Positions 29,830-40,760 of a stretch of 64,000 nucleotides of DNA are shown piece by piece. The first letter of the stretch is position 1. Each line of letters opens with the position of its first letter. The translations under genes and the position numbers were made by a program. The notes beneath the pieces are model-generated. The model did no database searches, was not told the DNA's origin, and worked only from the letters and a program-made list of their open reading frames with translations. The DNA is from Girardinichthys multiradiatus (lineage: Eukaryota > Chordata > Actinopteri > Cyprinodontiformes > Goodeidae): contig NC_061812.1 in the NCBI RefSeq assembly GCF_021462225.1, forward strand, positions 52,755,848 through 52,819,847, given 5' to 3'.

Positions 29830-30790
29830 AATTTAAAATTTAGATTGACAACCAGTATATCAGTATGATGGTTAAAATGTCAATTTTCATCAATCAGAAC
29901 ACCTAAATATTTGCAGCATCTGACAGTTTCAATTTTGTGGAGTCTATTTATCAGATTAAGGTGATTAACAGTGTCAAACACCGTTGATAAATCAATATAA
30001 AGAGTTGCACAATATCTAATTGCTTCACCAAAAAGGACACTGTCTGAATCCTGAAGCAAAATTATTGGAGTGTGTTAAAAAGCAAACTTCACGCACATTC
30101 AGTTTCTGAGTGCAATTATTTGAACATGGATCCATGGGAAATTAAATGTTTGTTGACGCATTTAAAAATGGGTGCTTTGTCAGTTATGTTCTGTGCATCC
30201 TTAACAATACAAGCAGGTAATTCGTGAATCATTTCATCTCCAAATCAAGATTTAAGCATTCTCCAAAATTTCTTAGGGTCAGTTAAGTTTTGGGCTTCAT
30301 GGTGGTGCAGTTGGTAGCACTGTTGCCTTGCAGCAAGAAGGTCCTGGATTTGACTCCCAGCCGGGGGTCTTTCTGCATGGAGTTTGCATGTTCTCTCCAT
30401 GCATGCGTGTGTTCTGACCAGGTATTCTGGCTTCCTCCCACAGTCCAAAGACATGACTGTTAGGTTAATTGGTCTCTCTATAGTGCTCTTGGGTGTGTGA
30501 ATGAGTGTGTGCATGGTTGTTTGTGTGTTGCCCTGTGATGAACTGTTGACCTGTCCAGGATGTACCCTGCCCAGAGATAGGCACCAGCTTCCCCGTGATC
30601 CATTATGGAAGAAGCAGTATAGAAAATGACTGACTGACAGTTAAGTTTTGAGGAGTTTTGTCTACTTAAAATTTGTGCTTTAGCCTTTTTAACAAGGGTA
30701 GAGAACCAATTTCGGAGCTGTTTAAACACCAGCCAGTCACTGTGGGATTTAGAGTGCCTGGCCTTAGCACGGGCATCCCGATCTTTTAAA
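29830..30790 (-). pseudogene. LINE remnant interrupted by a SINE
   Basis: On the minus strand, 30790-30651 reads LLKDRDARAKARHSKSHSDW and a QLRNWFSTLVKKAKAQ block, the linker that precedes reverse transcriptase in many LINEs. After the SINE it resumes with DPKKFWRMLKS. Near 29950-30010 a broken frame contains YIDLSTVFDTVNHLNLI, the RT block with the first catalytic Asp. Stops and frameshifts are common. It is an old copy, and the SINE insertion is younger. Confidence 0.7.
30293..30638 (+). mobile_element. tRNA-derived SINE inserted in a LINE remnant
   Basis: Same family as 28434 and 56338, here on the plus strand. The perfect 12-base target duplication AGTTAAGTTTTG lies at 30281-30292 and 30639-30650. 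Confidence 0.92.
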
Positions 30791-31379
30791 AGTGATGATA
30801 ATATATATGATGATGATATATATGATACCTTAATAGTGAATATTGTTGGCATATAATATTGCATGCTGACATAAGAAAGTATATACCTGTGTATGCTGTA
30901 TCATTCAGCCTGGTCAGCTGATTTGACTCACCGGCTGATCGTGACTCTGTCAGGAAAAAAAAAACAAAAAAAACAACTAACAGACCTGGAAAGCAAAGGA
31001 ACAAACCATCTTTGATGGTGTGACACAACAGTCTGATTCCAAAGTTTACTTTCTTCTCGGTAAAGCGAGAGCAGACTAGCTTCGCCAAGACACCAGGTGT
31101 CAGTGACAGCCAACAACAAGTAATAAATACATACAGAGAAATAAAAGCAAATTAGTCCATACATTTTGCATAATAAAGTACAGAACACATAAGGGAAAGG
31201 ATGTGCAAAAAGGTATAGAAAGCCAAGAAACCAACTGAAATTTGTCAGTATTTAGAAAGCATTGCTATGCTATGTACAAATCAATATCAGGTGGTTAAAT
31301 ATTAACTGATGGCCCATAAAAAGGGTTCTTATTACCAAAGTATTGGAAATAGTTGTACAACTGTTCAAAGCAAAGATAC
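30791..31379. other. No gene recognised
   Basis: AT-rich. A short GAT/ATA repeat tract lies at 30790-30825. It may include the 5' part of the Tc1-like fossil that follows. Confidence 0.4.
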
Positions 31380-32060
31380 CTTCAAAAGATAACCTTACTT
31401 TTGCTGAAGATACTAATGTCAATTGTTAAAGCTGCTGAATTATGAATATTCCAGTTAGTGCCATTGTAGCCATAATCTACAAGTGAGAAACAACCGTAAA
31501 CCAACCAAGGGCAGATGCCCCTCGTACGATTTCTGACCAAGGAAGAAAAAAAAGAATCAAAAGAATAATCAAACAAGTAGTCAAAGAGCCAAGGGAAACT
31601 TGCAGAGAGCTTCCAAAAGACATTGAAATAGTAGGTAATTTCCCCATGATAGAAAGCCCATGGACTGTCTTACACCATACAATGTTGTAAGACAGCATCC
31701 TATTCAAGGAAGGTTGAATGGAGAAATGTACAGGAACATTCTTGGAAACAATCCAAAGACCAAACAATAGATTTCAAAACCAAAACAATATTTTCAAACA
31801 CATAGCAAAGAAAATTCTTCATTGGTTTTGGAGAAAGAAAGTTAAACTGCTAGGATCGCCCAGTCTGACTTGTATCCAATTAATTCTATAGAAAGAACTG
31901 CAGATCAGAGTGCAAAGAAAAGATTCCCAAAATCTTCAAGATTTTAAGACAGTTTTTGTGGAAGAATGGATCAAAATCCCACCTGAGCATTGCATGCAAC
32001 TGGTTTCATACAGGAGACATGTTGAAGTTGTTTTAGTTAGTTCACAGAGGTAAAATTAGG
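31380..32060 (+). pseudogene. Tc1-like transposase fossil
   Basis: Badly decayed plus-strand frames. The clearest part (31960-32035) reads EWIKIPPEHCMQLVSYRRHVE, which fits the C-terminal end of Tc1 transposases where a Trp, a conserved Gln/His-Cys-xx-Leu and a final RR occur. Upstream pieces near 31570-31640 resemble the helix-turn-helix region. No catalytic residues can be trusted. Confidence 0.45.
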
Positions 32061-32465
32061 AAAATCCCCCATCTCTACAGAATCCCAGGTTTTCAGATAT
32101 ATCCTACTGAAAAACTTCAATTGCAAATTTTATCGAGATTTTGTACCTAAATTTTCTTATATTGCGCCTCCTCAATCTTCAGGGATTTTAGAACGTATCC
32201 AGACATATCTCAGATTGTACCCGAGCAGAATAACAAAACAACCAAGAATTAAAAACTAGCACTACTGCCACTAGCCATTTGAATTTGTAAAGCAAATATT
32301 TGTACTTCGTGGGTTCTATAGGTGGTTCACAAACTTTGGTTATAAAAGCACTGATGGAACTCTGGTACACATACTAAAATGTGGTGCTTGTAATTCCATT
32401 GTGTCCTGTGTAATTGTAACCTGCTTGCAACATCACCCTCATAATTAGGAAATATCAAGTTACAG
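32061..32465. other. No gene recognised
   Basis: AT-rich spacer between two Tc1-like remnants. No feature seen. Confidence 0.35.
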
Positions 32466-32625
32466 AGCCTTGCAGAATTATTGAAACCCCATGAACTTTC
32501 CCACATTTCATGTTACAGCCACAAATATATATGTATAGTATATTCATTATATATTTATATATTTATAATTTCTTATATTTTTATGGACTTTGTGACAGAA
32601 CACCACAAAGTGGTGCAAAACCGAC
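32466..32625 (+). repeat. Left-end-like sequence of an old Tc1-like element
   Basis: GAGCCTTGCAGAATTATTGAAACCCCATGAAC and the following CACATTTCATGTTACAGCCAC match the end layout common to an old fish Tc1-like family. The same kind of end occurs at 39010 and inside 59530-59866. It may be the left end of the interrupted element that continues at 35363. Confidence 0.45.
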
Positions 32626-33750
32626 GTGGAAAAAAATAAAAGTAATGCGTTGTGTGCATTTATAGCAAGCATATTTACTCTGATAGCCCTAAATAAACTC
32701 CAGTGCTGTCATTGTTTTCGGAATAGATCTGACCCACATACAGAAGCACACTCCGGAGAACGAAAATCAGTAAAAACAAAATGCTTTATTGTGCAACAAG
32801 TAATCAGGAACATGAATGAGTGAATCTCCGGAAGGAAGGGGAAGAGAACTGGTGAGGCAAGGAATCAAAATGGAGGCAGAACTAATGACAAATAACTAAG
32901 TTGAATAAGTAACGGCTTACTAAGTAGATGCAGTCAGGTCACCAGGGGTTGAGGGATTCGGGATCTCAGTTTACCGAGCAGAGTTCGTTCTGTTCTTTCC
33001 TCTGGTGCTGTTTGAGGAAGACTGGAAAACCATGTAGTTATCCAAGATGTAGATGCTGACATTGGAGGGTGGACAGGGTATGCTTAATGTCTTGATCCAA
33101 GAAACGGAGGAATCAGGAAGGCTGCCAGCCAGAGCGAAATCCGGTTGAAGTCAGTAGTTCAGAAAACGAAGGAAGTCTTAAACCCATAGAACTTCTGAGA
33201 CTGAAGTCTGTGTTCAGCGAGGTAAATCCAAGAATCAGGGTTTCAGCCTGCGAAGGAGAATAAACAAAGTTACTTAGAGCTCAAAACCGAAGCTTAGACA
33301 AGAGGTGGTTAAGTTCGTTACCACTGTAGACAAACACTCTCATGTCGAAGTGCTGGCAGCCTCCTGCTTAAATACTCCTCATGCAATCAGCAAAATAAGA
33401 TGCACCTGTCGCCCAGCGCACCTGAGAACACTAGCACCATCTGGGAAACTGAACACAATGTTGCAAGCACAATATTCACAAAACACAACCCAAAACCCCG
33501 ACAAGTGCAACCAGTTGCCTACAGAAATCCTCTATTTGCTAAACAGAATCCGCCTTTGTGTAATTGAATCTCAGGATAAATCCAGGTGTTCCATGACGAC
33601 CTCAGAGGCTTGTTAGCGAACACTGCTGTAACAGCATTATGAAGATTGTGTAAAAGTTTAAAGTGAGTTCTGGTTATAAAACAATATTCCAAGCTTCAAA
33701 CATCTCACAAAGCTTTGCTCAATCCATTATCTGAAAAGAGAAAGACTATA
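32626..33750. other. Unclassified repeat-like DNA, no gene
   Basis: From about 32735 the order CAGAAGCACACTCCGGAGAAC, A-rich run, TGCTTTATTGTGC resembles the ends of the gag-like repeats at 359 and 50930, so this may be another fragment of that class. No long open frame. Confidence 0.3.
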
Positions 33751-35360
33751 CAGGTCCTTCTCAAAATATTAGCATATTGTGATAAAGTTCATTATTTTCC
33801 ATAATGTCATGATGAAAATTTAACATTCATATATTTTAGATTCATTGCACACTAACTGAAATATTTCAGGTCTTTTATTGTCTTAATACGGATGATTTTG
33901 GCATACAGCTCATGAAAACCCAAAATTCCTATCTCACAAAATTAGCATATTTCATCCGACCAATAAAAGAAAAGTGTTTTTAATACAAAAAACGTCAACC
34001 TTCAAATAATCATGTACAGTTATGCACTCAATACTTGGTCGGGAATCCTTTTGCAGAAATGACTGCTTCAATGCGGCGTGGCATGGAGGCAACCAGCCTG
34101 TGGCACTGCTGAGGTCTTATGGAGGCCCAAGATGCTTCGATAGCGGTCTTTAGCTCATCCAGAGTGTTGGGTCTTGAGTCTCTCAACGTTCTCTTCACAA
34201 TATCCCACAGATTCTCTATGGGGTTCAGGTCAGGAGAGTTGGCAGGCCAATTGAGCACAGTGATACCATGGTCAGTAAACCATTTACCAGTGGTTTTGGC
34301 ACTGTGAGCAGGTGCCAGGTCGTGCTGAAAAATGAAATCTTCATCTCCATAAAGCTTTTCAGCAGATGGAAGCATGAAGTGCTCCAAAATCTCCTGATAG
34401 CTAGCTGCATTGACCCTGCCCTTGATAAAACACAGTGGACCAACACCAGCAGCTGACACGGCACCCCAGACCATCACTGACTGTGGGTACTTGACACTGG
34501 ACTTCTGGCATTTTGGCATTTCCTTCTCCCCAGTCTTCCTCCAGACTCTGGCACCTTGATTTCCGAATGACATGCAGAATTTGCTTTCATCCGAAAAAAG
34601 TACTTTGGACCACTGAGCAACAGTCCAGTGCTGCTTCTTTGTAGCCCAGGTCAGGCGTTTCTGCCGCTGTTTCTGGTTCAAAAGTGGCTTGACCTGGGGA
34701 ATGCGGCACCTGTAGCCCATTTCCTGCACACGCCTGTGCACGGTGGCTCTGGATGTTTCTACTCCAGACTCAGTCCACTGCTTCCGCAGGTCCCCCGAGG
34801 TCTGGAATCGGCCCTTCTCCACAATCTTCCTCAGGGTCCGGTCACCTCTTCTCGTTGTGCAGCGTTTTCTGACACACTTTTTCCTTCCCACAGACTTCCC
34901 ACTGAGGTGCCTTGATACAGCACTCGGTGAACAGCCTATTCGTTCAGAAATGTCTTTCTGTGTCTTACCCTCTTGCTTGAGGGTGTCAATAGTGGCCTTC
35001 TGGACAGCAATCAGGTCGGCAGTCTTACCCATGATTGGGGTTTTGAGTGATGAACCAGGCTGGGAGTTTTAAAGGCCTCAGGAATCTTTTGCAGGTGTTT
35101 AGAGTTAACTCGTTGATTCAGATGATTAGGTTCATAGCTCGTTTAGAGACCCTTTTAATGATATGCTAATTTCGTGAGATAGGAATTTTGGGTTTTCATG
35201 AGCTGTATGCCAAAATCATTCGTATTAAGACAATAAAAGACCTGAAATATTTCAGTTAGTGTGCAATGAATCTAAAATATATGAATGTTACATTTTCATC
35301 ATGACATTATGGAAAATAATGAACTTAATCACAATATGCTAATATTTTGAGAAGGACCTG
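33751..35360 (-). mobile_element. Full-length Tc1/mariner transposon
   Basis: 1,610 bases flanked by TA (33749-33750 and 35361-35362). Inverted repeats of about 200 bases have an outer motif CTTCTCAAAATATTAGCATAT (from 33757) and an inner near-copy ATCTCACAAAATTAGCATAT (33931-33950), the inverted/direct-repeat design of fish Tc1 elements. It carries an intact transposase gene. Further copies are at 62562-64000, 1-335 and 7878-8187. Confidence 0.95.
34028..35032 (-). CDS. Tc1-family transposase, intact
   Basis: A 334-residue DDE transposase that cuts and reinserts its own element at TA sites. The N-terminal paired helix-turn-helix region (1-115) contains a basic linker GRKKCVRKRC near 49-58. 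The catalytic residues are the Asp in LFSDESKF, the Asp in FQHDLAPAHSA and the Glu in PDLNPIENLW, with 34 residues between the last two (DD34E). It ends KGFPTKY, the usual terminus. Full length with no stop. It differs from the copy at 62839 by about ten residues, including Val for Gly in the basic linker. The start is the first Met, 130 residues before the catalytic core as in relatives. Confidence 0.96.
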   Translation of the reverse strand: MGKTADLIAVQKATIDTLKQEGKTQKDISERIGCSPSAVSRHLSGKSVGRKKCVRKRCTTRRGDRTLRKIVEKGRFQTSGDLRKQWTESGVETSRATVHRRVQEMGYRCRIPQVKPLLNQKQRQKRLTWATKKQHWTVAQWSKVLFSDESKFCMSFGNQGARVWRKTGEKEMPKCQKSSVKYPQSVMVWGAVSAAGVGPLCFIKGRVNAASYQEILEHFMLPSAEKLYGDEDFIFQHDLAPAHSAKTTGKWFTDHGITVLNWPANSPDLNPIENLWDIVKRTLRDSRPNTLDELKTAIEASWASIRPQQCHRLVASMPRRIEAVISAKGFPTKY

Positions 35361-35535
35361 TACAGCTGCAAACTTACCACATGGCGATCCAACTAAACTA
35401 ACAGGCTATCCACGGAGAGCATTAATGGGAGAAGCAGCCAAGAAGACCATGGTAACTAAAGAGGAGCTGCAGGGATCCATAGCTCAGGTGGGAGAATATT
35501 TTCATAGAACTATAGGTTGTGCCCTCCATAAATCA

Positions 35536-36146
35536 GGGCTTGTATTCACAAAGAATCCTACGACTAAAAGTAGCTCTTGTTACGTCATTCTAAGAAAAAT
35601 CTTAGAATTTCTGAAATTCTACGACTTTTCTTAGAATTTTATCTCATAAGCTAAAAGTTATTCACGAAGCATCTTAGGCCTTAAGAGAGCTCAATGTGAA
35701 AAAATCTTAATAGTAGTGAGGAGGACTTTTAGTGAGCTTAAGAGTGTCTTAAGCAGAGAAGATGGCGGAAACACGGAGAGAGAGATTCTCCATACAATTA
35801 ATTAATAAAACGCCACCGGCTCAATTGTGCAGGGATCCACCCCCTAAACAGTTGAATAAATTAACAAATAAATTTCTATAACAATCATACAATTATTAAT
35901 ATAGAAATAAGATTAACCTTATCATACCCCAAGGGGCAAATTAAATAGTTTCAGCAGCAGGACAGATTAAAGGTGCACCTCTAGTAAAGTAATATTAGGA
36001 AGGATAAATAAATGGAAACAATAATAAATAACCATAAAAAAAAAGTGAACAAAATTACAAGCCATATAATACAGAATTATGTACATATTTACAGACTGTA
36101 AAATGCTTTAAAAACATAAACTTGGAAACAATTGGAAAAACTCGAA

Positions 36147-36188
<42 letters not shown>

Positions 36189-37048
36189 AACTCTAGACAA
36201 CAGTACAATAATCTAAGCACTATATACATAGAAGGAAGCTGTAAATGAGGTGAATAAGTTTTTGCTGTATTGTACATGAAGATGTCAGCAGGCAAAGCCT
36301 AAATGGTCATCTACAACACTCCACTGTGTGGAGAAGTTCTCTGGTGTTCTGCTATCTCCTCTCTAGCTTCTAAATGCAGTAGGAACCAGAGCTGCTCACA
36401 TTCCTGACTGCTGCTGAAAGCAGAGGGAAAAAATCATTGATCTGCTCGGGAATGACTGTTTGTTCGCACCGTGGTCCCAGGACCAAATCTATCTTTCAAC
36501 ACACCTTTCTTCTGCTCCACCTGCAGGCTCTTCTCCTCTGTCCAGTTCGGTTTTGTCCACCTTTTTTTTCTCCGTTTTATTTTGGTCATTTTCCAAGAAG
36601 GAGATCAGAGTAAAATTAATATGAAATAGATGCAATATGGAAACAACCTGCATGACAAGTAAACATACTAATAAGCAAATCAAAATAATGATAAGCATGT
36701 AAATAAGCAATGATCAAACATGTTGATGCTATATGACAATTTAATCGTTTTATCATAATGATTTACACATTTCTGAACACAGTCTAAATTGTATCATCAG
36801 TTTATTTCTCTCCATTGATTACTAAGATTGCATTTATTTGTTTTTTGCAACAACCAATCACAGCTCTTAGAAGACAGTGTCACACTTAGCAACGGGGTCA
36901 ACCACACCTCTCTAAGATAGGAATTGTTGTTGTCTCCTAGCTCAGAGTCGCTCTCAGCAGCAAACTGAATCACTTTTAAGCTGGGAGTCCTTGCCAGAAA
37001 TTGTTAGGAGCTCTTTGAGAGAGCTCTGAGAATCTTTGTGAATATGGG
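35536..37048. mobile_element. Harbinger-like/MITE-type element nested in a Tc1 relic
   Basis: Ends GGGCTTGTATTCACAAAG at 35536 and CTTTGTGAATATGGG at 37048 are inverted, and TCA flanks both sides (35533-35535 and 37049-37051), consistent with a 3-base duplication. The surrounding Tc1 relic becomes continuous if it is removed. The interior has inverted CTTAG/CTAAG words, a (TA)n run at 36151-36186 and no clear transposase, so it is non-autonomous. The superfamily call rests on target length and end style only. Confidence 0.55.
36151..36186. repeat. (TA)n microsatellite
   Basis: Uninterrupted TA run of about 18 units inside the Harbinger-like element. Confidence 0.95.
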
Positions 37049-37915
37049 TCATGGCCTTTAAGGAAGAGTCACAAGAAGGAAGGCGTAAGAAGACTAATTT
37101 GAAGCTTGCGAGAAGTTATACAGGGGACTCAGCAAACGTGTGGAAGAAGGTGCTCCGGTCAGATGAGGCCAAAACTCAATGTGTCACAAAAAGCCTATAC
37201 TGCATATCACAATGAACTAAGCATGCCTAAGGTCAAACACATGCCCCTTTCAGATCATTCTTTCAGTTCATAAGATATACATGTTCACTACAATCAGGTA
37301 AAACTTCACAACATGAAAGAAGTGGGTTGAAATCAACACACCAATATTAAGCTGCCGATCCACCTCACGAGGGAGTCAGAAATCCATAATCACTATGAAC
37401 TGTAAGAAGTAATATGAAATTGTGGAAAAAGTGTTATGTTTTGACATGATATGAAGCAAAGACCACTGCATTAGCAGCACTAGTCTGCAGTTGTGCACAG
37501 AGCAGAGGTGCCAAATGATCTTCCAGCATCTAATCTGAGAAATAAGATTCTACCAGCAGAATCTGATGCACATAATAAGTTGAGGAAGGTGAGCAACAAC
37601 TTTGGTAGTATTTAAAGCATTAATGCATTTGAACAGCCTTCTGGTAGAGACATATCCCAAACTAACTTTTAGCTGTAATTGCACCAAACGGTGGTTATAC
37701 AAAGTGTTAACTTAGGGAGGCTGAATGGAAAGACACACCACACTTTTTAGATTTTTATTTGGGAAAACTATCTGTTTTATTCTCCTTTCACTTTATAATA
37801 TGCACTACCTTGTGAGGGTCCATTACAAACAATCAGAATAAAATACACTGAAGTATTTTGATGTTTGCAATGTGACAAAATGTAAAAATGTTCAGGTAGT
37901 ATAAATACTTTTGTA

Positions 37916-38167
37916 AAGGTGTATTTTAATGTTAGTCATAGTGGAATAACTGGCAGAAGTTTTCAAACACCCAAAGCACATTTTTAAATGTGTTCCGGTA
38001 AGGATGTCAACATATCAGTTTTTTCACAGTAAAAGTTGTATCTCTGACTAAATTAAAAGTAAAGTAGTCATCTGTTTAACACTATCCATTTTTTCCCAAT
38101 GAAGTCATGTCTGTATGTGGTGTAATTTATGCTTCTGCAGCTCTCTAAATAGACCTGCATCTGTCAG

Positions 38168-38198
<31 letters not shown>

Positions 38199-39004
38199 TG
38201 TCTTAAGAATGTACATAATTAATTTAACCCAATCCACATACCGTGTCCACAGCAGCCCAGTTGGATGTTATTCATGCTGCTGTGCATGTACAGGTGGGAT
38301 TACGTACCTAAATCAAATGAAGCTGTCTTTAAATGGCATGGTACTCATTTCATTAGGTTCAAGTCTATATTAAATGACTTGATGTTTCTTTAGCAGCATG
38401 CCATTTATTGACAATGTTATTAAGCTCATCTAGCAGTCAGCATTGAAGTTTAGAGATAAAAGCAACTGGTTCCTCTCATTTTGCCCTCTTTTCCCATCAT
38501 TATATTACAACAATATTTCTCAAAATTTTTATTTCTTCAGGGAAGATCTCAAGTTTTAACAGTCTTCAGATTACATATGGCCTTCCTCCCTTACAGCTGA
38601 AAAGTTAACAGGCTGTTATCAGTTAACATTGGCTCATGTCTGAAGGTAAAAACTGGTATTCTGGAAGCTGGACAATATAGAAATGTATTTTCTTCCAGCT
38701 GGAGAAAGAACATTTCTGTTTCAACTGTTTATAACTTTGTTTGTGCTATTATAGGTTTCAGTGTTGTGCTAAAATGTCGCCTTAAGTAAAATTTACATTT
38801 TCTGAAAAATGTGAAATACCTAAAAAGGCATTCTGTCACTTCAAACTTTTCCCTCCAACCATCATACAGGTAAATTTAGCCAAAGCAGTTGCCTTCTATT
38901 CCTTTTGACTAAGATAAAAATGAGTCTTATCTGCTTTCTGAAGTTTTTACCAACAAAAACAGGACAATAGTGTTAATGTGAGCACATTCTTTTTCAAATC
39001 CAGC
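37916..39004. other. No gene recognised
   Basis: AT-rich except for the poly-C run at 38170-38208. No open frame of note. Confidence 0.45.
38170..38208. repeat. Poly-C homopolymer
   Basis: An uninterrupted run of 39 C. The complementary poly-G could form a quadruplex. Length in the assembly should be treated with caution. Confidence 0.95.
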
Positions 39005-39730
39005 AATATTACAGTACTTTGCAAAAGTATTTATACCCGATGAACTTTTCAAATTCTTTGGTAACCTCAGTAAACCTCAGTGTAAATTGCTTGAGCAAAA
39101 AAACAGATAACAATTGATAACAGGCGCAAAAGAGGTGCGGACCGCCCTAGTTAAATTAGGGAATTGCGTGCGCTACTGGACGGCTGCTACCGCCCCCAGA
39201 GGAGATGCGAACAAAAGCTGTGGGGCTTGAAGCATCCAGGGGTTGTTGTGCTGCATCATTATAAATGATCCAGTTCCTGATTTTGTCCTTCTGTTCCAGT
39301 CTTCTCCTGCTTCTCTGGACAGTTACAATTTGCTAACCTTTCTTGTCGCTATTCACAGCAGCAGGTTTGTCATCGCAGCCTCTGCCCTGATGAGATTAGT
39401 TCCCCTCTTTGTTTATTTGTGCTGGGTGCCTCTGAGTGAGTAATTATGCATGCAGAAGACTGAGTTTGAAGTTGTTCTGCAAGAAGATGCTTTATGCTTG
39501 TGGTTCGGATGGACCCAGTGAGGCAAAGACTACATTCTCCTTCGCCTTTACTCAAAACATTGGATAACAGGTTATTGCGCAGAAGGGCAGACCCGTGTCC
39601 AGATTGGCATCCACCCTCTGCCACTGGTGCGCACACGTGGCTGCTGGTCAGTGCTGTGTCTTGGCTGATAACACCACAGCATCGCGCACAAAATATGGGC
39701 AGATTGATCCTAAATATCAATAGTATCGAT
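39005..39730. other. Tc1-like end fragment, then unrecognised DNA
   Basis: 39011-39065 (CAGTACTTTGCAAAAGTATTTATACC then GATGAACTTTTC) is an end-like piece of the old Tc1 family. The rest is moderately GC-rich but shows no recognisable frame. Confidence 0.4.
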
Positions 39731-40760
39731 GTCAAGTCATGATCAGTATAAGATCAACACTAGCGTGGTGAGATCGATACGATTCTCTTCTATGTGTCCA
39801 ACAAATTTTCCGAATTTCTTCAGAGTTCAGCCTAGCAGAGCTTCTCTCTGTGCAAACAGCAACTCTCTCTCTGCTGCTCACTGCACCTCCCCTCCCTGCT
39901 CTGCTGGGAGAGAGCACTCAGAGCAGCCCATGATGGCGGAGAGCAAGAGAAGCACTTTGTGGACGTTATTCACTGCAGATGCAAAGGACACTGCCACATG
40001 ATGTGAGCAGAAAAGTCATCTGCTACTGTGGGAGTACCACCAATTTACAGAAACATATAAAAAGAGTTCACACTTAAGAGAACTCAGAGCTGCAAAAACA
40101 GTTAAGCAAGGAGGAGGAGGGAGTGATGCCCAAACCAGACCCCCGACACAGAGACGAAAGTCTCTGGCTTTTGAGTCAAATATCAGATATATTCAGGTAA
40201 TCTCCTGCATGAAGAAATGTTTTTCACAGTGTAAATGGTGAACAGAGATACAATTTTAGCACATTGTTATTAAATATTCAACAGTTGAAAAAAATCTCAA
40301 TTGTTTTTTGGAATAATGTATACACTTACATTAAGATACCTTAACCCTGAAATATGAATATGGCTGAATATAATAACTGTTGAAGGAAAAAAAGTATTCC
40401 TATTTTGGCTACATGCAGATTACAGTTACAGACTTAATTGTCGTAATCATTTTATTATTTTACCTAGATAGTTCACAAAAAGCCATGGATTAGGGAATTT
40501 TTATTTTTATTTTTATACTGCTACAATCTTTTTTATTGATGTAGTTGGTTAAGAAAAACATGTTAATTGCCTACAATCTTTGCTCTTTGTTTTATGGTAA
40601 TAATCAACTAACCAAAGGGACAATCATAAAACTATTCATGATCATGACATTTCAAGCAAAGTATCGATATTGGTATTGCTATGGGCGAAACTAGCCCTGT
40701 ATTTATCTGGTATCGGATCGATACCAAAATTCCAAGTATCAAACGCCTCTAGCGCACACA
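39731..40760 (+). mobile_element. hAT-type transposon remnant
   Basis: Contains a BED-finger exon and, near both ends, GATCGATAC-type words (39773-39782 and 40711-40724, GGTATCGGATCGATACC) in the style of fish hAT derivatives. Boundaries are approximate. Confidence 0.45.
39930..40081 (+). pseudogene. hAT transposase BED zinc-finger fragment
   Basis: A start ATGATGGCGGAGAGCAAGAG (39929) encodes MAESKRSTLWTLFTADAKD. In another phase 40001-40076 encodes VICYCGSTTNLQKHIKRVH, the second half of a BED finger with the His-x4-His pair. The finger's CxxC half is changed to a single Cys pair and the frame stops right after. The catalytic domain was not found. Confidence 0.6.

Larger units (their letters stand above)
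35363..37915 (+). mobile_element. Old Tc1-like element interrupted by a Harbinger-like insertion
   Basis: 35363-35535 (GCTGCAAACTTACC ... GAGAGCATTAATGGGAGAAGC ... GAGGAGCTGCAGGGATCCA) and 37049 onward (GGCCTTTAAGGAAGAG ... GGAAGAAGGTGCTCCGGTCAGATGAGGCC) are collinear parts of a decayed Tc1-like transposase region. An end-like sequence lies near 37870-37915. The sequence 35536-37048 between them is a separate insertion. A deletion derivative of the same family is at 59530-59866. Confidence 0.65.

Noticed and set aside
34119..35072. Plus-strand frames of 62-109 codons within Tc1
   Set aside because: Antisense shadows of the transposase gene; they repeat at the second copy for the same reason.
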